Notes: a model not told the origin generated them from the sequence alone. A DNA stretch of 64,000 nucleotides from Achromobacter insolitus (GCF_002209555.1 NZ_NJIF01000009.1:181615-245614), one strand, 5' to 3'; positions 9,114-17,706 are shown, counted from the stretch's first letter. Made by a program: numbers and translations.

Positions 9114-9434
9114 TCAGGCTTCCAGCAGTTTGAGCCCCGCCACCCCGCCCACGATCATCGCGATGCAAAGCAGGCGCGCGGCCGATGGCGAATCCCCGAA
9201 CAGCATGATCCCCAGCACGGTGATGCCCACGGACCCGATACCCGTCCAGATGGCATAGGCCGTGCCCGCGGGCAGCTGCTTCATGGCCAACGTAAGCAGG
9301 AATACGCTGCCGAGCGCGGCGGCAATGCCGATCACGCTGGGCCAGAAACGCGTCCACCCGTCCGCGTACTTCAATGCCAGCGCCATCACGATTTCCACCG
9401 CGCTCGCGGCGACCAGAATCAACCAGGCCATCAC
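9114..9434 (-). CDS. SMR family efflux protein, SugE/Gdx-like
   Basis: Small multidrug resistance protein of 106 residues with four membrane segments. The essential membrane glutamate is E14 (ASAVEIVMALALK). The segment LPAGTAYAIWTGIG is typical of the SugE/Gdx branch, which exports guanidinium and some quaternary ammonium compounds, rather than of EmrE. An ATG directly follows the first one, so it could start one codon later. It is divergent from an HxlR-type regulator with an operator-like inverted repeat between them, which suggests inducible expression. I did not recognise a guanidine riboswitch in the 44 bp ahead of it, and there is little room for one. Confidence 0.88.
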   Translation of the reverse strand: MMAWLILVAASAVEIVMALALKYADGWTRFWPSVIGIAAALGSVFLLTLAMKQLPAGTAYAIWTGIGSVGITVLGIMLFGDSPSAARLLCIAMIVGGVAGLKLLEA

Positions 9435-9477
9435 GGCCTCCTGCCAGGATTAGGGAACGGCTAGCTTAGAGACTATA

Positions 9478-9511
9478 GTTACCAAAGAACAAGTACGCAC
9501 CTTTTGGTAAC
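9478..9511. promoter_or_regulatory. Inverted-repeat operator between SMR pump and HxlR regulator
   Basis: Perfect 9-bp inverted repeat: GTTACCAAA at 9478-9486 and TTTGGTAAC at 9503-9511, separated by 16 bp. The right arm ends one base before the ATG of the regulator. HxlR-family proteins bind such palindromes as dimers, so this is the likely operator for autoregulation and pump control. Confidence 0.65.
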
Positions 9512-9512
9512 C

Positions 9513-9914
9513 ATGAAAAAGCCCTCGATATCCCCGTCCGCAGGCGACGTCTTCGACGCATCATGCCCGTCGCGGCGCGCGCTGGAATTGATCGCCGGGA
9601 AATGGGTGCCGCTGATCCTGCCCGCGCTGGAGCAAGGTCCCCTGCGCAACAGCGAGCTGCTGCGCAGGCTGGATGGAATTTCGCAAAAGGTCATGACGCA
9701 GACGCTCAGGGAGCTGGAGCGCCATGGCCTGGTGCTGCGCGAGGACCTGGGCACCGTGCCGCCGCATGTGAGCTACCGGCTGAGCGAGCTGGGCCAGTCC
9801 CTGAACGTGGCCTTGATCGCATTGGACCGCTGGGCCGAAGCGCATCATGCGGCGCTCGACGCGGCGGCGCGCCACCACGACGCGCGCGCCGCGGCAGCGC
9901 AGCGCGCGCGCTAA
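9513..9914 (+). CDS. HxlR family transcriptional regulator
   Basis: Winged helix-turn-helix protein of the HxlR (MarR-like) family, 133 residues from the ATG at 9513. Family features are the N-terminal cysteine in ASCPSRRALELIAGKWVPLI and the recognition segment LDGISQKVMTQTLRELERHG, followed by a wing with VSYRLSELG. The Cys-Pro motif is a redox or electrophile sensor in several characterised members. The frame could begin at TTG 9504, but that lies inside the operator. It is divergent from the SMR pump gene and very probably regulates it. The last 15 residues are Ala/Arg-rich. Confidence 0.9.
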   Translation: MKKPSISPSAGDVFDASCPSRRALELIAGKWVPLILPALEQGPLRNSELLRRLDGISQKVMTQTLRELERHGLVLREDLGTVPPHVSYRLSELGQSLNVALIALDRWAEAHHAALDAAARHHDARAAAAQRAR

Positions 9915-10471
9915 CGCTTGGCCAGGAAGTCCGACATGTCGTCGGCGTGCTCTTCTTCCACGGCCAAGATGTCTTCCAGCAGGCGGCGCGTGGTGGAGTC
10001 CTGCTCACCGATGTATTCGATCATCTGGCGATAGCTATCGATGGCGATACGCTCGGCGATCAGGTTTTCCTTGATCATGTCCTCCAGCGACGTTCCTTCG
10101 ACGTACTCGGAGTGGCTGCGCTCCAGCAGGCCCTTGGGCGACAGATTGGGCTCGCCGCCCAGCTGCACGATGCGTTCCGACAGCCTGTCGGCATGATCCT
10201 GTTCCTGCGTGGCATGTTCCGCGAATTCCGCGGCCACGGGCTCGGCGTTCAGTCCGCGCGCCATGAAGTAATGGCGCTTGTAGCGCAGCACACAGACGAT
10301 CTCGGTGGCCAAGGCCTCGTTCAGCAGCTTCAGCACGGTCTGGCGGTCGGCGCGATAAGTGTCGGTCACGGCGCCGGACTCGATGTCCTTGCGCGCCTTG
10401 GCGCGTATCGCCTTGACGTCCATCTCGAACGGGCGGCCGGCCTGTTGGGGGGTACGGGTTGCTTGTTCCAT
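9911..10471 (-). CDS. Ferritin-like/bacterioferritin-type protein
   Basis: A 186-residue four-helix ferritin-like protein. Diiron-type ligands are visible in ALATEIVCVLRYKRHYF, in EHATQEQDHADRLSERI and in the C-terminal AVEEEHADDMSDF, spaced as in bacterioferritin and related proteins. The likely role is iron storage, DNA protection or peroxide-coupled iron oxidation in the cytoplasm. I chose the ATG at 10471 because AGGAG lies eight bases upstream; a longer frame to 10534 lacks such a site. It converges with the HxlR gene, overlapping it by four bases at the 3' ends. No bacterioferritin-associated ferredoxin is nearby. Confidence 0.85.
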   Translation of the reverse strand: MEQATRTPQQAGRPFEMDVKAIRAKARKDIESGAVTDTYRADRQTVLKLLNEALATEIVCVLRYKRHYFMARGLNAEPVAAEFAEHATQEQDHADRLSERIVQLGGEPNLSPKGLLERSHSEYVEGTSLEDMIKENLIAERIAIDSYRQMIEYIGEQDSTTRRLLEDILAVEEEHADDMSDFLAKR

Positions 10472-10689
10472 ATCGTGGCTCCTCTTGGTTAAGTGAAAGC
10501 ACTGCGACACTGGATTTCCAGTCTCTCCGAACAACCCAGTCTACCGATCGTGGCGGAACATGCTGTGTCCAAACATTGCCTCCGGCCCTAAATTGAGGTG
10601 GCCAAAACGGTTTTCGAACCTTGCGTAAACTATGGGCTTCCCAAAACCCGTGACGCAATCTGTAACGGGATAGGCATCACCCAATATCT

Positions 10690-11277
10690 ATGACTCTGAA
10701 GAACATCTGCGTGTATTGCGGCTCGAACCCGGGCGCCCGGCCGGACTACATCGAACAGGCCCGCGTGCTGGCCCGGGAACTGGTGCGGCGCGATCTGGGA
10801 TTGGTGTATGGCGGTTCGGTCGTAGGCATCATGGGCGTGGTGGCCAATGAGGTGCTGGCTGGCGGCGGCCGCGTGATCGGCGTGATCCCCGAGCTGCTGA
10901 TGAAGAAAGAGCAGGCGCACCGTGGCCTGACCGAACTGCACCTGGTGCAGAACATGCACGAGCGCAAGGCCATGATGATGGAAAAGGCCGACGGATTCAT
11001 CGCGTTGCCGGGCGGCGCGGGCACCCTGGAAGAGTTCTTCGAAGTCTGGACCTGGGCGCAACTGAATATGCACCAGAAACCCTGCGGCCTGCTGAACATC
11101 GCCGGCTACTACGATGCGCTGGTCCAGTTCGTGGACCACGCGGTCGAGGAAGAATTCATCCGCCCCCAGCATCGCGATATGCTGGTCGTGGAGGAGGATC
11201 CCGCCTTGCTGCTGGACCGCTACGCCATGTACGAACCGCCCAATGTCTCGAAATGGTTCGAACAGATCAAGGCCTGA
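10690..11277 (+). CDS. LOG family (TIGR00730) nucleotide 5'-monophosphate phosphoribohydrolase
   Basis: Cytoplasmic protein of 195 residues with a Rossmann-like fold. The family signature PGGAGTLEEFFEVWTW and the N-terminal YCGSNPGARPDY are both present. LOG-family enzymes cleave nucleoside 5'-monophosphates (cytokinin ribosides in plants; AMP-type substrates in bacteria). Family membership is secure, while the physiological substrate is unknown. It is followed after 37 bp by an NTF2-like gene and a HAD phosphatase in the same direction, so a loose nucleotide-related operon is possible. Confidence 0.9.
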   Translation: MTLKNICVYCGSNPGARPDYIEQARVLARELVRRDLGLVYGGSVVGIMGVVANEVLAGGGRVIGVIPELLMKKEQAHRGLTELHLVQNMHERKAMMMEKADGFIALPGGAGTLEEFFEVWTWAQLNMHQKPCGLLNIAGYYDALVQFVDHAVEEEFIRPQHRDMLVVEEDPALLLDRYAMYEPPNVSKWFEQIKA

Positions 11278-11314
11278 CGCCCTCCCCTAACCAGACCCCA
11301 ACGGAAGCCCCGCA

Positions 11315-11881
11315 ATGTCTACCCATGCGTTGACTCCCGCGAGCACCGAGTCCGTACTGCGCGACTACTTTCACGCCAAGGACGAGAACCGCCCGCACTA
11401 CATGGCCCGTGCGTTCGCCCCGGATGCGGTGCTGAAGATGGCCTTGCGCACGCAGGCCATCGCTTTTCCGCCCGAGTCCCATGGCCTGGCCGCAATAACC
11501 GACACGCTGGTGCGCAAGTTCGGCCAGACCTACGACAACGTCTACACGTTCTACCTGGCGCGCCCCGAGGCGGGATCCCGGCTGCCCACCTACCAGTGCG
11601 ACTGGATCGTGGGCATGACGGAAAAGGCCACCGGCAATGTGCGCGTGGGCTGTGGCCGCTACGACTGGGAGTTCCAGGCGGAGCCCTATCGCGCCACTCA
11701 TCTCGTCATCACCATCGAGACCATGGTGTCATTGCCCGCCCACGACATGGAAGCGGTGTTCGGCTGGCTGCTGGGGCTGGACTATCCCTGGACCAACGCC
11801 GCCCGCGTCGTGTCCAGCGCGCCGCCGCTCGAGGCGCTGGCGCCCGTTGTCCACTATCTGCTGCATCCCAACGGCATCTAG
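11315..11881 (+). CDS. NTF2-like/SnoaL-fold protein of unknown function
   Basis: A 188-residue cytoplasmic protein. The pattern of a helical start (ESVLRDYFHAKDENRPHYMA), then RAFAPDAVLKM and repeated beta strands, resembles the NTF2-like fold used by many small enzymes and binding proteins. I do not recognise a specific family or active site. The C-terminal 40 residues, with a proline-rich stretch and HYLLHPNGI, are an addition to the basic fold. The HAD gene starts 12 bp after its stop, so the two are probably co-transcribed. Confidence 0.65.
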   Translation: MSTHALTPASTESVLRDYFHAKDENRPHYMARAFAPDAVLKMALRTQAIAFPPESHGLAAITDTLVRKFGQTYDNVYTFYLARPEAGSRLPTYQCDWIVGMTEKATGNVRVGCGRYDWEFQAEPYRATHLVITIETMVSLPAHDMEAVFGWLLGLDYPWTNAARVVSSAPPLEALAPVVHYLLHPNGI

Positions 11882-11892
11882 AGATCCGCGAT

Positions 11893-12519
11893 TTGAAATA
11901 CGACATTGCCGCTTTCGACTTCGATGGAACCTTGGCGGACACCATGCCCTGGTTCAACTCCATCCTGAACACCGTCGCCGACAAGTACGGTTTCCGCAAG
12001 ATCGACGCGTCGGAACGCGACCAGCTGCGCCATCGCGATGCCGCCGAGATCCTCAAATTCCTGGGCATACCGCTGTGGAAGCTGCCAGCCATCATGGCCC
12101 ACGTGCGCACGCTGATGCAGGAAATCGATCCCAGCGTGCATATGTTCGACGGCATTCCGGACGCGCTGGCGCGCCTGAAGGGCGCCGGGCTGCGCCTGGC
12201 GGTGGTCAGCTCGAATTCCATCGAAAACGTGCAACGCGTGCTGGGCCCGGAAACCGCCGCCCTGTTCGACGACTACGAATGCGGCACCGATCTATTCGGC
12301 AAGTCCGCCAAGATCGACCGCCTGCTCAAGCAGCACGGTACCGCCCCTGAACGCTTCCTGCTGGTAGGCGATGAAATGCGCGACATCGACGCCGCCCGCA
12401 AGGCCGGCGTGCGCGTCGGCTCCGTCGCCTGGGGCTACAACCATGTCGAGGCCCTGCGCGGGCGCGGCCCCGATGAACTCTTTCTGACCGTTGCCGACCT
12501 GCCAGCCGCGCTGGCCTGA
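11893..12519 (+). CDS. HAD superfamily hydrolase (phosphoglycolate phosphatase-like)
   Basis: A 208-residue HAD phosphatase. Motif I is FDFDGTLADTMPW (nucleophile Asp near residue 9), motif II the serine in VVSSNS, motif III a lysine in GKSAKIDRLL, and motif IV GDEMRDIDAARKAGV. A helical cap sits between I and II, as in phosphoglycolate phosphatases and PpaX-like enzymes. The substrate is not assignable. The start is TTG at 11893 (LKYDIAAFDF); no ATG lies close to the motif, and longer alternatives run into the preceding gene. The next gene follows after 16 bp. Confidence 0.85.
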   Translation: MKYDIAAFDFDGTLADTMPWFNSILNTVADKYGFRKIDASERDQLRHRDAAEILKFLGIPLWKLPAIMAHVRTLMQEIDPSVHMFDGIPDALARLKGAGLRLAVVSSNSIENVQRVLGPETAALFDDYECGTDLFGKSAKIDRLLKQHGTAPERFLLVGDEMRDIDAARKAGVRVGSVAWGYNHVEALRGRGPDELFLTVADLPAALA

Positions 12520-12535
12520 ACCTGGAACCCGAGCC

Positions 12536-13162
12536 ATGCACATTGATCCCGCCCATCTGGTCACCGACGCAGACGCCCTGCAAGCGCTGTATGGCGCCTC
12601 AGGCGAAGCCTCTCTCAAGAAGGAAGTGGATCACGTGCATCCGCACTACCGCGCCTTCATCGAAGCCGCGCCGTTCGCCGTGCTGGCAACCGCGGGGCCC
12701 GACGGACTGGACGCCTCGCCACGCGGCGACCCCGCCGGCTTCGTGGTGGTCGAGGACGACAAGACGCTGCTGCTGCCGGACCGCCGCGGCAACAACCGCA
12801 TCGACAGCCTGCGCAACGTCCTGGCGGATCCGCGAGTCGCTCTGCTGTTCCTGGTACCCGGCGTGGGCGAGACCTTGCGGGTCAACGGCGCGGCGCGGAT
12901 CAGCGTCGACCCCGCGCTTCTGGCGCGCTTCGAAATGGACGGCAAGCTGCCGCGGTCGGTGCTGATCGTGGACGTGCACACGGTGTATTTCCAATGCTCG
13001 CGAGCCTTGCTGCGCTCCAAGCTGTGGGACCCCGCAACGCAGGTGCCGCGCGACGCACTGCCCAGCGTCGGCCGCATCCTGTCGGACCTGACGGCGGGCA
13101 CGTTCGACGGCGTCACCTACGACCGCGAACTGCCCGCTCGCGTGGCCAGCACCCTGTATTGA
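12536..13162 (+). CDS. Pyridoxamine 5'-phosphate oxidase-like FMN-binding protein
   Basis: A 208-residue split-barrel flavoprotein of the PPOX class. The segments FAVLATAGPDGLDASPRGD and LLLPDRRGNNRIDSLRN match FMN-binding parts of this superfamily, in particular the single-domain group often annotated as DR_2398-type. It lacks the features of true PdxH, so vitamin B6 synthesis should not be assumed; such proteins often bind flavin, F420 or heme. The ATG at 12536 is the first in frame near the preceding HAD stop. Confidence 0.82.
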   Translation: MHIDPAHLVTDADALQALYGASGEASLKKEVDHVHPHYRAFIEAAPFAVLATAGPDGLDASPRGDPAGFVVVEDDKTLLLPDRRGNNRIDSLRNVLADPRVALLFLVPGVGETLRVNGAARISVDPALLARFEMDGKLPRSVLIVDVHTVYFQCSRALLRSKLWDPATQVPRDALPSVGRILSDLTAGTFDGVTYDRELPARVASTLY

Positions 13163-13171
13163 AATCGGGCC

Positions 13172-13191
13172 CCGGAGCCGCCCGGCTCCGG
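13172..13191. terminator. Hairpin between convergent PPOX and fmt genes
   Basis: CCGGAGCC (13172-13179) and GGCTCCGG (13184-13191) form a perfect 8-bp stem with a 4-nt loop in the 35-bp gap between the two convergent stop codons. There is no T-run on either side, so termination strength is uncertain. Confidence 0.45.
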
Positions 13192-13197
13192 CATCGT

Positions 13198-14139
13198 TCA
13201 GGCGGGCTGCCAGCCGCGCGCAAACACGTCCACCGGCTGGCGCTTGCCGCCAGCCTTCTGCAGTTCCAGCAGGCGCAGCACGCCGTTGCCCGTAGCGATA
13301 TCGATGCCTGAGGCATCGGCCCGCAAGACGCTGCCGGGCTCGGCCGAGGTGGCCTGGTCCAGCGCCTGCGCGCGCCAGACCTTTACCGGATCAGCCAGGC
13401 CGGGCAGACGGATGCTCGCGCCCGGCACGGGATTGAAAGCGCGCACGCGGCGGGCCAGCAACTCGGCCGGCTGGGTGCAATCCAGCGCCCCTTCCGCCTT
13501 GTCGAGCTTGGCCGCATAGGTGACACCGGCCTCGGGCTGCTTGCGCGGCGTCAGGCCGCCCTGCGACAGGGCGGCCAATGCTTCGACGATGGCCTCGCCG
13601 CCGGCAACCGCCAGCATGTCATGCAATTCGGCCGCAGTGGTGTCGCCTGCTATGGGCACGACGCGTTCCAGCAGCATGTCGCCCGTATCCAGGCCTTGGT
13701 CCATCTGCATGATGGTCACGCCAGTCTGCGCGTCGCCAGCCTCGATGGCGCGCTGGATGGGCGCGGCGCCGCGCCAGCGCGGCAGCAGGCTGGCATGGAT
13801 ATTCAGGCACCCCAGGCGCGGCAGGTCCAGCACCCATTGCGGCAGTATCAGGCCATAGGCGGCCACCACCATGACATCGGGTGCCACGCGCTGCAGCAGG
13901 GCCTGGGCCTCGCTGGCCTCTTCGGGATAGCGGCCGTCCAGGCGCAGGCTGCGCGGCTGGGCGACCTCGATACCCGCTTCCAGCGCCGCCTGCTTGACGG
14001 GACTGGGCGTCAGTTTCAACCCGCGGCCGGCCGGGCGGTCGGGCTGGGTCATCACCAAGGGAATTTCATGGCCGGCGGCGCGCAAGGCGTCGAAGGCGAT
14101 ACGGGCGAATTCCGGCGTGCCGGCAAAGACTAGGCGCAT
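13198..14139 (-). CDS. fmt: Methionyl-tRNA formyltransferase
   Basis: Formylates Met-tRNAi using 10-formyltetrahydrofolate. The 313-residue length is standard. The N-terminal catalytic domain starts [20 protein letters not shown], contains [19 protein letters not shown] with the active-site histidine, and is followed by the C-terminal tRNA-binding barrel (about 210-313, [12 protein letters not shown]). It is downstream of def on the same strand, the usual pairing, but the 156-bp gap is wider than normal and holds a hairpin-rich repeat element. Confidence 0.96.
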   Translation of the reverse strand: MRLVFAGTPEFARIAFDALRAAGHEIPLVMTQPDRPAGRGLKLTPSPVKQAALEAGIEVAQPRSLRLDGRYPEEASEAQALLQRVAPDVMVVAAYGLILPQWVLDLPRLGCLNIHASLLPRWRGAAPIQRAIEAGDAQTGVTIMQMDQGLDTGDMLLERVVPIAGDTTAAELHDMLAVAGGEAIVEALAALSQGGLTPRKQPEAGVTYAAKLDKAEGALDCTQPAELLARRVRAFNPVPGASIRLPGLADPVKVWRAQALDQATSAEPGSVLRADASGIDIATGNGVLRLLELQKAGGKRQPVDVFARGWQPA

Positions 14140-14204
14140 GGGATGGAGAACAAAGAATGGAACAGATGTTCAAAGAAGGGCTTTCCCGCAGCCAGGGACA
14201 CTGA

Positions 14205-14295
14205 CCGATCCGGGGCGCCGCGGATCCGGCTTCGCCGGTCCGCCAGCGCGGCCCCCTTGAAGGGGCCCGCGCAGCGGGTTGGAGGGATGGGCCCC
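14205..14295 (-). repeat. Intergenic hairpin element, copy 1 (after def)
   Basis: About 90 nt of dyad-symmetric DNA lies directly behind the def stop codon. It contains a hairpin at 14220-14242 (GCGGATCCGGC ... GCCGGTCCGC) and a second around 14250-14270 (GGCCCC / GGGGCC). A diverged copy, in the same orientation relative to its gene, sits directly after the argB stop (58702-58790). A REP/BIME-like role in mRNA stability or transcription termination is inference. Confidence 0.7.
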
Positions 14296-14808
14296 CTATG
14301 CGCGCAGCGCTTCGCGCTCGGCTTTCTTCAGCTTGGTCTTGATGCGGTTCTGCTTCAGGTTGGACAGGTATTCCACGAACACCTTGCCTTCCAGATGGTC
14401 CAGTTCGTGCTGCACGCACACGGCCAGCAGCCCGTCGGCGTCGAATTCGAACGGTTTGCCGTCGATATCCAGCGCCTTGCAGCGGATGCGGGATGCACGC
14501 TCGACTTCGTCGTAGATGCCAGGCACCGACAGGCACCCTTCTTCGTAGATTTTGTAGTCGTCGCTGCGCCAGGTGATCTCGGGATTGATCAACACGAGTA
14601 GCTGATTGCTTTCCTCGGAGACGTCGATCACGACGACACGCTCGTGCACGTCGACCTGGGTCGCGGCCAGGCCTACACCCGGAGCGTCATACATGGTTTC
14701 GGCCATGTCGCGCACCAGTTGACGGATGCGGTCGTCGACCTCGGCGACCGGCTTGGCCTTTTTATGCAGGCGCGGGTCCGGGTAGCGGAGAATAGGAAGT
14801 AAAGCCAT
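14296..14808 (-). CDS. def: Peptide deformylase
   Basis: Metalloenzyme that removes the N-formyl group from new proteins. The 170 residues contain all three family motifs: GVGLAATQ (motif 1), EEGCLSVPG (motif 2 with the metal-ligand cysteine) and [12 protein letters not shown] (motif 3 with two metal-ligand histidines and the catalytic glutamate). It precedes fmt on the minus strand and is divergent from dprA, with a 24-bp near-palindrome in the gap. The C terminus ([20 protein letters not shown]) is a charged helix of normal length. Confidence 0.96.
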   Translation of the reverse strand: MALLPILRYPDPRLHKKAKPVAEVDDRIRQLVRDMAETMYDAPGVGLAATQVDVHERVVVIDVSEESNQLLVLINPEITWRSDDYKIYEEGCLSVPGIYDEVERASRIRCKALDIDGKPFEFDADGLLAVCVQHELDHLEGKVFVEYLSNLKQNRIKTKLKKAEREALRA

Positions 14809-14840
14809 TGCGGGGGAATTGCCGGTAGTCAGGTTTACAT

Positions 14841-14864
14841 AAGAGTTTAATTCATTAGACTCTT
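14841..14864. promoter_or_regulatory. 24-bp near-palindrome between def and dprA
   Basis: The arms AAGAGTTTAAT (14841-14851) and ATTAGACTCTT (14854-14864) match at 10 of 11 positions around a TC centre. The site is in an unusually AT-rich patch within the 213-bp divergent def/dprA gap, as expected for a promoter region or an operator. The bound protein is unknown. Confidence 0.4.
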
Positions 14865-15021
14865 GATTTCTAATAGTTTTCGGCTAATTTCGGGATTGGC
14901 GGCATTGCGCAGACCCGCGTATTCCTGCCCTCCTGAGGCGCAAATCAGTCCCCCCGGCCCGGCGCCCGCGCGCCCCGCATGCGACACTCTCGCCCCATCG
15001 ACGCTCTTACGCGCCCGCCCC

Positions 15022-16131
15022 ATGCCGCTTACGCAATCCCCTTCTGAACTCGCCGCCTGGCTGCGCCTGTCCCTGGAGCCGAATATCGGTTCCGCCACCG
15101 CTTGCACGCTGCTGGGTGCCCTGGGCCTGCCGGAACAGATCTACGCGCAGCGCGCCACGGCACTGTCGCGTCATCTGCCCGAGGCGCTGGCGCGGCAGCT
15201 GGCCGCGCCCATGCCGCCAGAGATGGCTGAGCAGGTCGAGCGCGCGCTGGAATGGGCGGCTGCGCCGGGACGGCACGTCCTGACGCTGGCGGACCCGACG
15301 TATCCGCAAAGCCTGCTGACCATTGCCGATCCGCCCATCCTGCTCTATGTCGCGGGCGATCCGGCATTCCTGCAGGGACCGTCGCTTGCCGTGGTGGGCG
15401 CGCGCAACGCCACCCCTGGCGGCCAGGAGAACGCCCGGGCCTTTGCACGGCATCTGGCCGGGCACGGCTGGCGTGTCGTCAGCGGCCTGGCCCTGGGCAT
15501 CGACGGCGCGGCCCATGAAGGCGCGCTGGACGCCGGCCCCGAAGGCGCCGGCACCGTGGCGGTCATGGGCACCGGCATCGACAGGATTTACCCCGCCCGC
15601 CACCGCGACCTGGCGCACCGCATTACCGCGCACGGCGCGCTGGTATCGGAACTACCGCTGGGCACCGGCGCGCTGCCGCAGCACTTTCCGAAGCGCAACC
15701 GCATCGTGGCGGGGCTGGCGCGCGGCGTGCTGGTAGTGGAAGCCGCCCGCCAGAGCGGATCGCTGATCACCGCCCGCCTAGCCGCCGAAGGCGGGCGCGA
15801 GGTCTTCGCCATTCCCGGATCCATACATTCGCCGCTATCGCGCGGCTGCCACGCCCTGATCCGCCAGGGCGCGAAGCTGGTCGAAACCGCCCGCGACATC
15901 ACGGACGAACTGGGCGGCAACCCGACTCCCGCCACACGCGCCCAACCCGCTGCCGCCCCCTTGCCTGACCACCCCGTGCTCGATGCGCTGGGCTACGATC
16001 CGCTGCACCTGGACGCGGTCCAGGCGCGCAGCGGGATGGACACCGCCAGCCTGCAGGCGCAACTAGTCGAACTGGAGCTGCAAGGCCGTATCGTCCGGTT
16101 GGACGACGGCCGGTACCAACGCCTGAATTAG
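15022..16131 (+). CDS. dprA: DNA processing protein DprA
   Basis: Cytoplasmic protein that loads RecA on incoming single-stranded DNA during natural transformation. From the ATG at 15022 it has 369 residues. A short N-terminal SAM-like region is followed by the Rossmann DprA core: SGLALGIDGAAHEGAL, TGIDRIYPARHRDLA and LPQHFPKRNRIVAGLARG. A C-terminal winged-helix domain (about 310-369, ending DDGRYQRLN) is also present. The open frame extends upstream to 14863, but that stretch crosses the promoter region and has no family similarity. It is usually near def/fmt, as here. Confidence 0.93.
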   Translation: MPLTQSPSELAAWLRLSLEPNIGSATACTLLGALGLPEQIYAQRATALSRHLPEALARQLAAPMPPEMAEQVERALEWAAAPGRHVLTLADPTYPQSLLTIADPPILLYVAGDPAFLQGPSLAVVGARNATPGGQENARAFARHLAGHGWRVVSGLALGIDGAAHEGALDAGPEGAGTVAVMGTGIDRIYPARHRDLAHRITAHGALVSELPLGTGALPQHFPKRNRIVAGLARGVLVVEAARQSGSLITARLAAEGGREVFAIPGSIHSPLSRGCHALIRQGAKLVETARDITDELGGNPTPATRAQPAAAPLPDHPVLDALGYDPLHLDAVQARSGMDTASLQAQLVELELQGRIVRLDDGRYQRLN

Positions 16132-16258
16132 GGGACTCTCCCAAGGCCATTGGCCTTTGCCGATCCCGCAAACAGCGTCTGCCCTATGGCGCTAATATTG
16201 TGCAGATTGCGTCGCCGCATTGCCGTGGCGCGCTTCCCATCCCGAGACAGGAATAGAC

Positions 16259-17167
16259 ATGGCTTTGCCCTCCCGCGTGAAGATCGTCGAGGTGTCGCCC
16301 CGCGATGGCCTGCAGAACGAAAAGGAATTCGTGCCCACCGACATCAAGGTGGAACTGGTCAACCGCCTGGCCGCCGCGGGCTTTCCCAACGTGGAAGCCG
16401 CCTCGTTCGTGTCGCCCAAATGGGTGCCCCAAATGGCCGACGGCGCCGAAGTCATGGCGCGCATCGACCGCCGCCCCGGCACCATCTATTCCGTGTTGAC
16501 ACCCAACATGAAGGGCTTCGAGGGCGCGCTGACCGCCGGCGCCGACGAGATCGTGATCTTCGGCGCCGCCAGCGAGGCTTTCTCGCAGAAGAACATCAAC
16601 TGTTCCATCGCCGAATCGATCGCCCGCTTTGAACCCGTGGTGCAAGCCGCGCGGGCGGCCGGCATCCGCGTGCGCGGCAGCATCAGCTGCGCGCTGGGCT
16701 GCCCCTACCAGGGTGAAGTGCCGGTGGAAGCGGTGGTGGACGTGGCGCAGCGCTACCTGGCGATGCAGGTGGATGAAATCGACGTGGCCGACACCATCGG
16801 CGTGGGCACGCCCAAGCGCGTGCGCGAAGTCATGACGGCAGTAACCCGAGTCGCTGATCCGGCGCGCATCTCCGGCCATTTCCACGACACCTACGGACAG
16901 GCTCTGGCCAATATCCTGGCGGCGCTGGAAACCGGCATCTCGATTTTCCACACCTCGGTGGCCGGCCTGGGCGGCTGCCCCTATGCCAAGGGCGCCACCG
17001 GCAACGTCGCTACCGAAGACGTGCTGTATATGCTGCGCGGCCTGGACATCGATACCGGCGTGGACTTCGACGCCGTGGTCGACATCGGCCAGTGGATGTC
17101 GGCTCACCTGAACCGCAAGGGTTCCAGCCGCGCCGGCAACGCCATTGCCGCCAAACGGGCGGCATGA
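16259..17167 (+). CDS. Hydroxymethylglutaryl-CoA lyase
   Basis: Splits HMG-CoA into acetyl-CoA and acetoacetate, the last step of leucine catabolism. The 302-residue TIM barrel carries VEVSPRDGLQNE (catalytic Arg and metal Asp), HFHDTYGQALAN (metal histidines) and the diagnostic glycine-rich VAGLGGCPYAKGATGN with its active-site cysteine. The ATG at 16259 is preceded by AGGAA; an upstream in-frame ATG at 16220 gives a non-conserved extension. The neighbouring leucine-degradation genes (liuABCD) are not in the window. The following gene overlaps its stop by four bases. Confidence 0.92.
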   Translation: MALPSRVKIVEVSPRDGLQNEKEFVPTDIKVELVNRLAAAGFPNVEAASFVSPKWVPQMADGAEVMARIDRRPGTIYSVLTPNMKGFEGALTAGADEIVIFGAASEAFSQKNINCSIAESIARFEPVVQAARAAGIRVRGSISCALGCPYQGEVPVEAVVDVAQRYLAMQVDEIDVADTIGVGTPKRVREVMTAVTRVADPARISGHFHDTYGQALANILAALETGISIFHTSVAGLGGCPYAKGATGNVATEDVLYMLRGLDIDTGVDFDAVVDIGQWMSAHLNRKGSSRAGNAIAAKRAA

Positions 17168-17649
17168 CGGACCGCATGAGCGCTTCCGCCAGCACGCCCT
17201 CCGCCGAGGACCACGCGGCGCTGCTGCGGGCCATCGGCCCCCTGCCCTTGTCGGGCCAGGCCTGGCCCGACTGGGTCCGCATCCTGACGTGGGTCATTCT
17301 GGCGGTACTCGGCGTGCAGGTGGTCACCACGGCCATCCGCGCGCCCTCGCAACCCTTCGATACACTCTTGGCCGCCGTGGTGGCGGTGTGCTTCCTTGGG
17401 CTGCTCTTCGTGTCGTGGCACATGCAGACGTCCATCACCACCATCGACGAACGCGGCCTGCGCCAAACCTGGTTCACGCGCCGCGAGGTCGCCTGGGAAG
17501 ACGTGCGCTACGCGCGCTTTGTTCCTATGCTGTTTTCCAAGCGGCTGGTGGTGTTCACGCATCGCGGCCGGCCGATGATCTTCCAGGGCGGCACGCGGGA
17601 ATTGCGCGCCGCCTTCGTGAAGATCGCCGAACTCTACCGGCGCGGGTAA
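17164..17649 (+). CDS. Bacterial PH-domain-like membrane protein
   Basis: A 161-residue protein with two hydrophobic segments (about 38-58, DWVRILTWVILAVLGVQVV; and about 68-88, LLAAVVAVCFLGLLFVSW). A C-terminal beta-rich part follows, in which SITTIDERGLRQTWFTRREV and AWEDVRYARFVPM resemble the bacterial pleckstrin-homology domain seen behind paired membrane helices. Function is unknown. It overlaps the HMG-CoA lyase stop codon (ATGA), so it is translated with that gene, but no functional link is known. Confidence 0.65.
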   Translation: MTDRMSASASTPSAEDHAALLRAIGPLPLSGQAWPDWVRILTWVILAVLGVQVVTTAIRAPSQPFDTLLAAVVAVCFLGLLFVSWHMQTSITTIDERGLRQTWFTRREVAWEDVRYARFVPMLFSKRLVVFTHRGRPMIFQGGTRELRAAFVKIAELYRRG

Positions 17650-17706
17650 AGCCTCCGGGGCTACACGCAGGGCAATCGATGCCCAGCGCGCGCAGCCCCC
17701 TCACCA

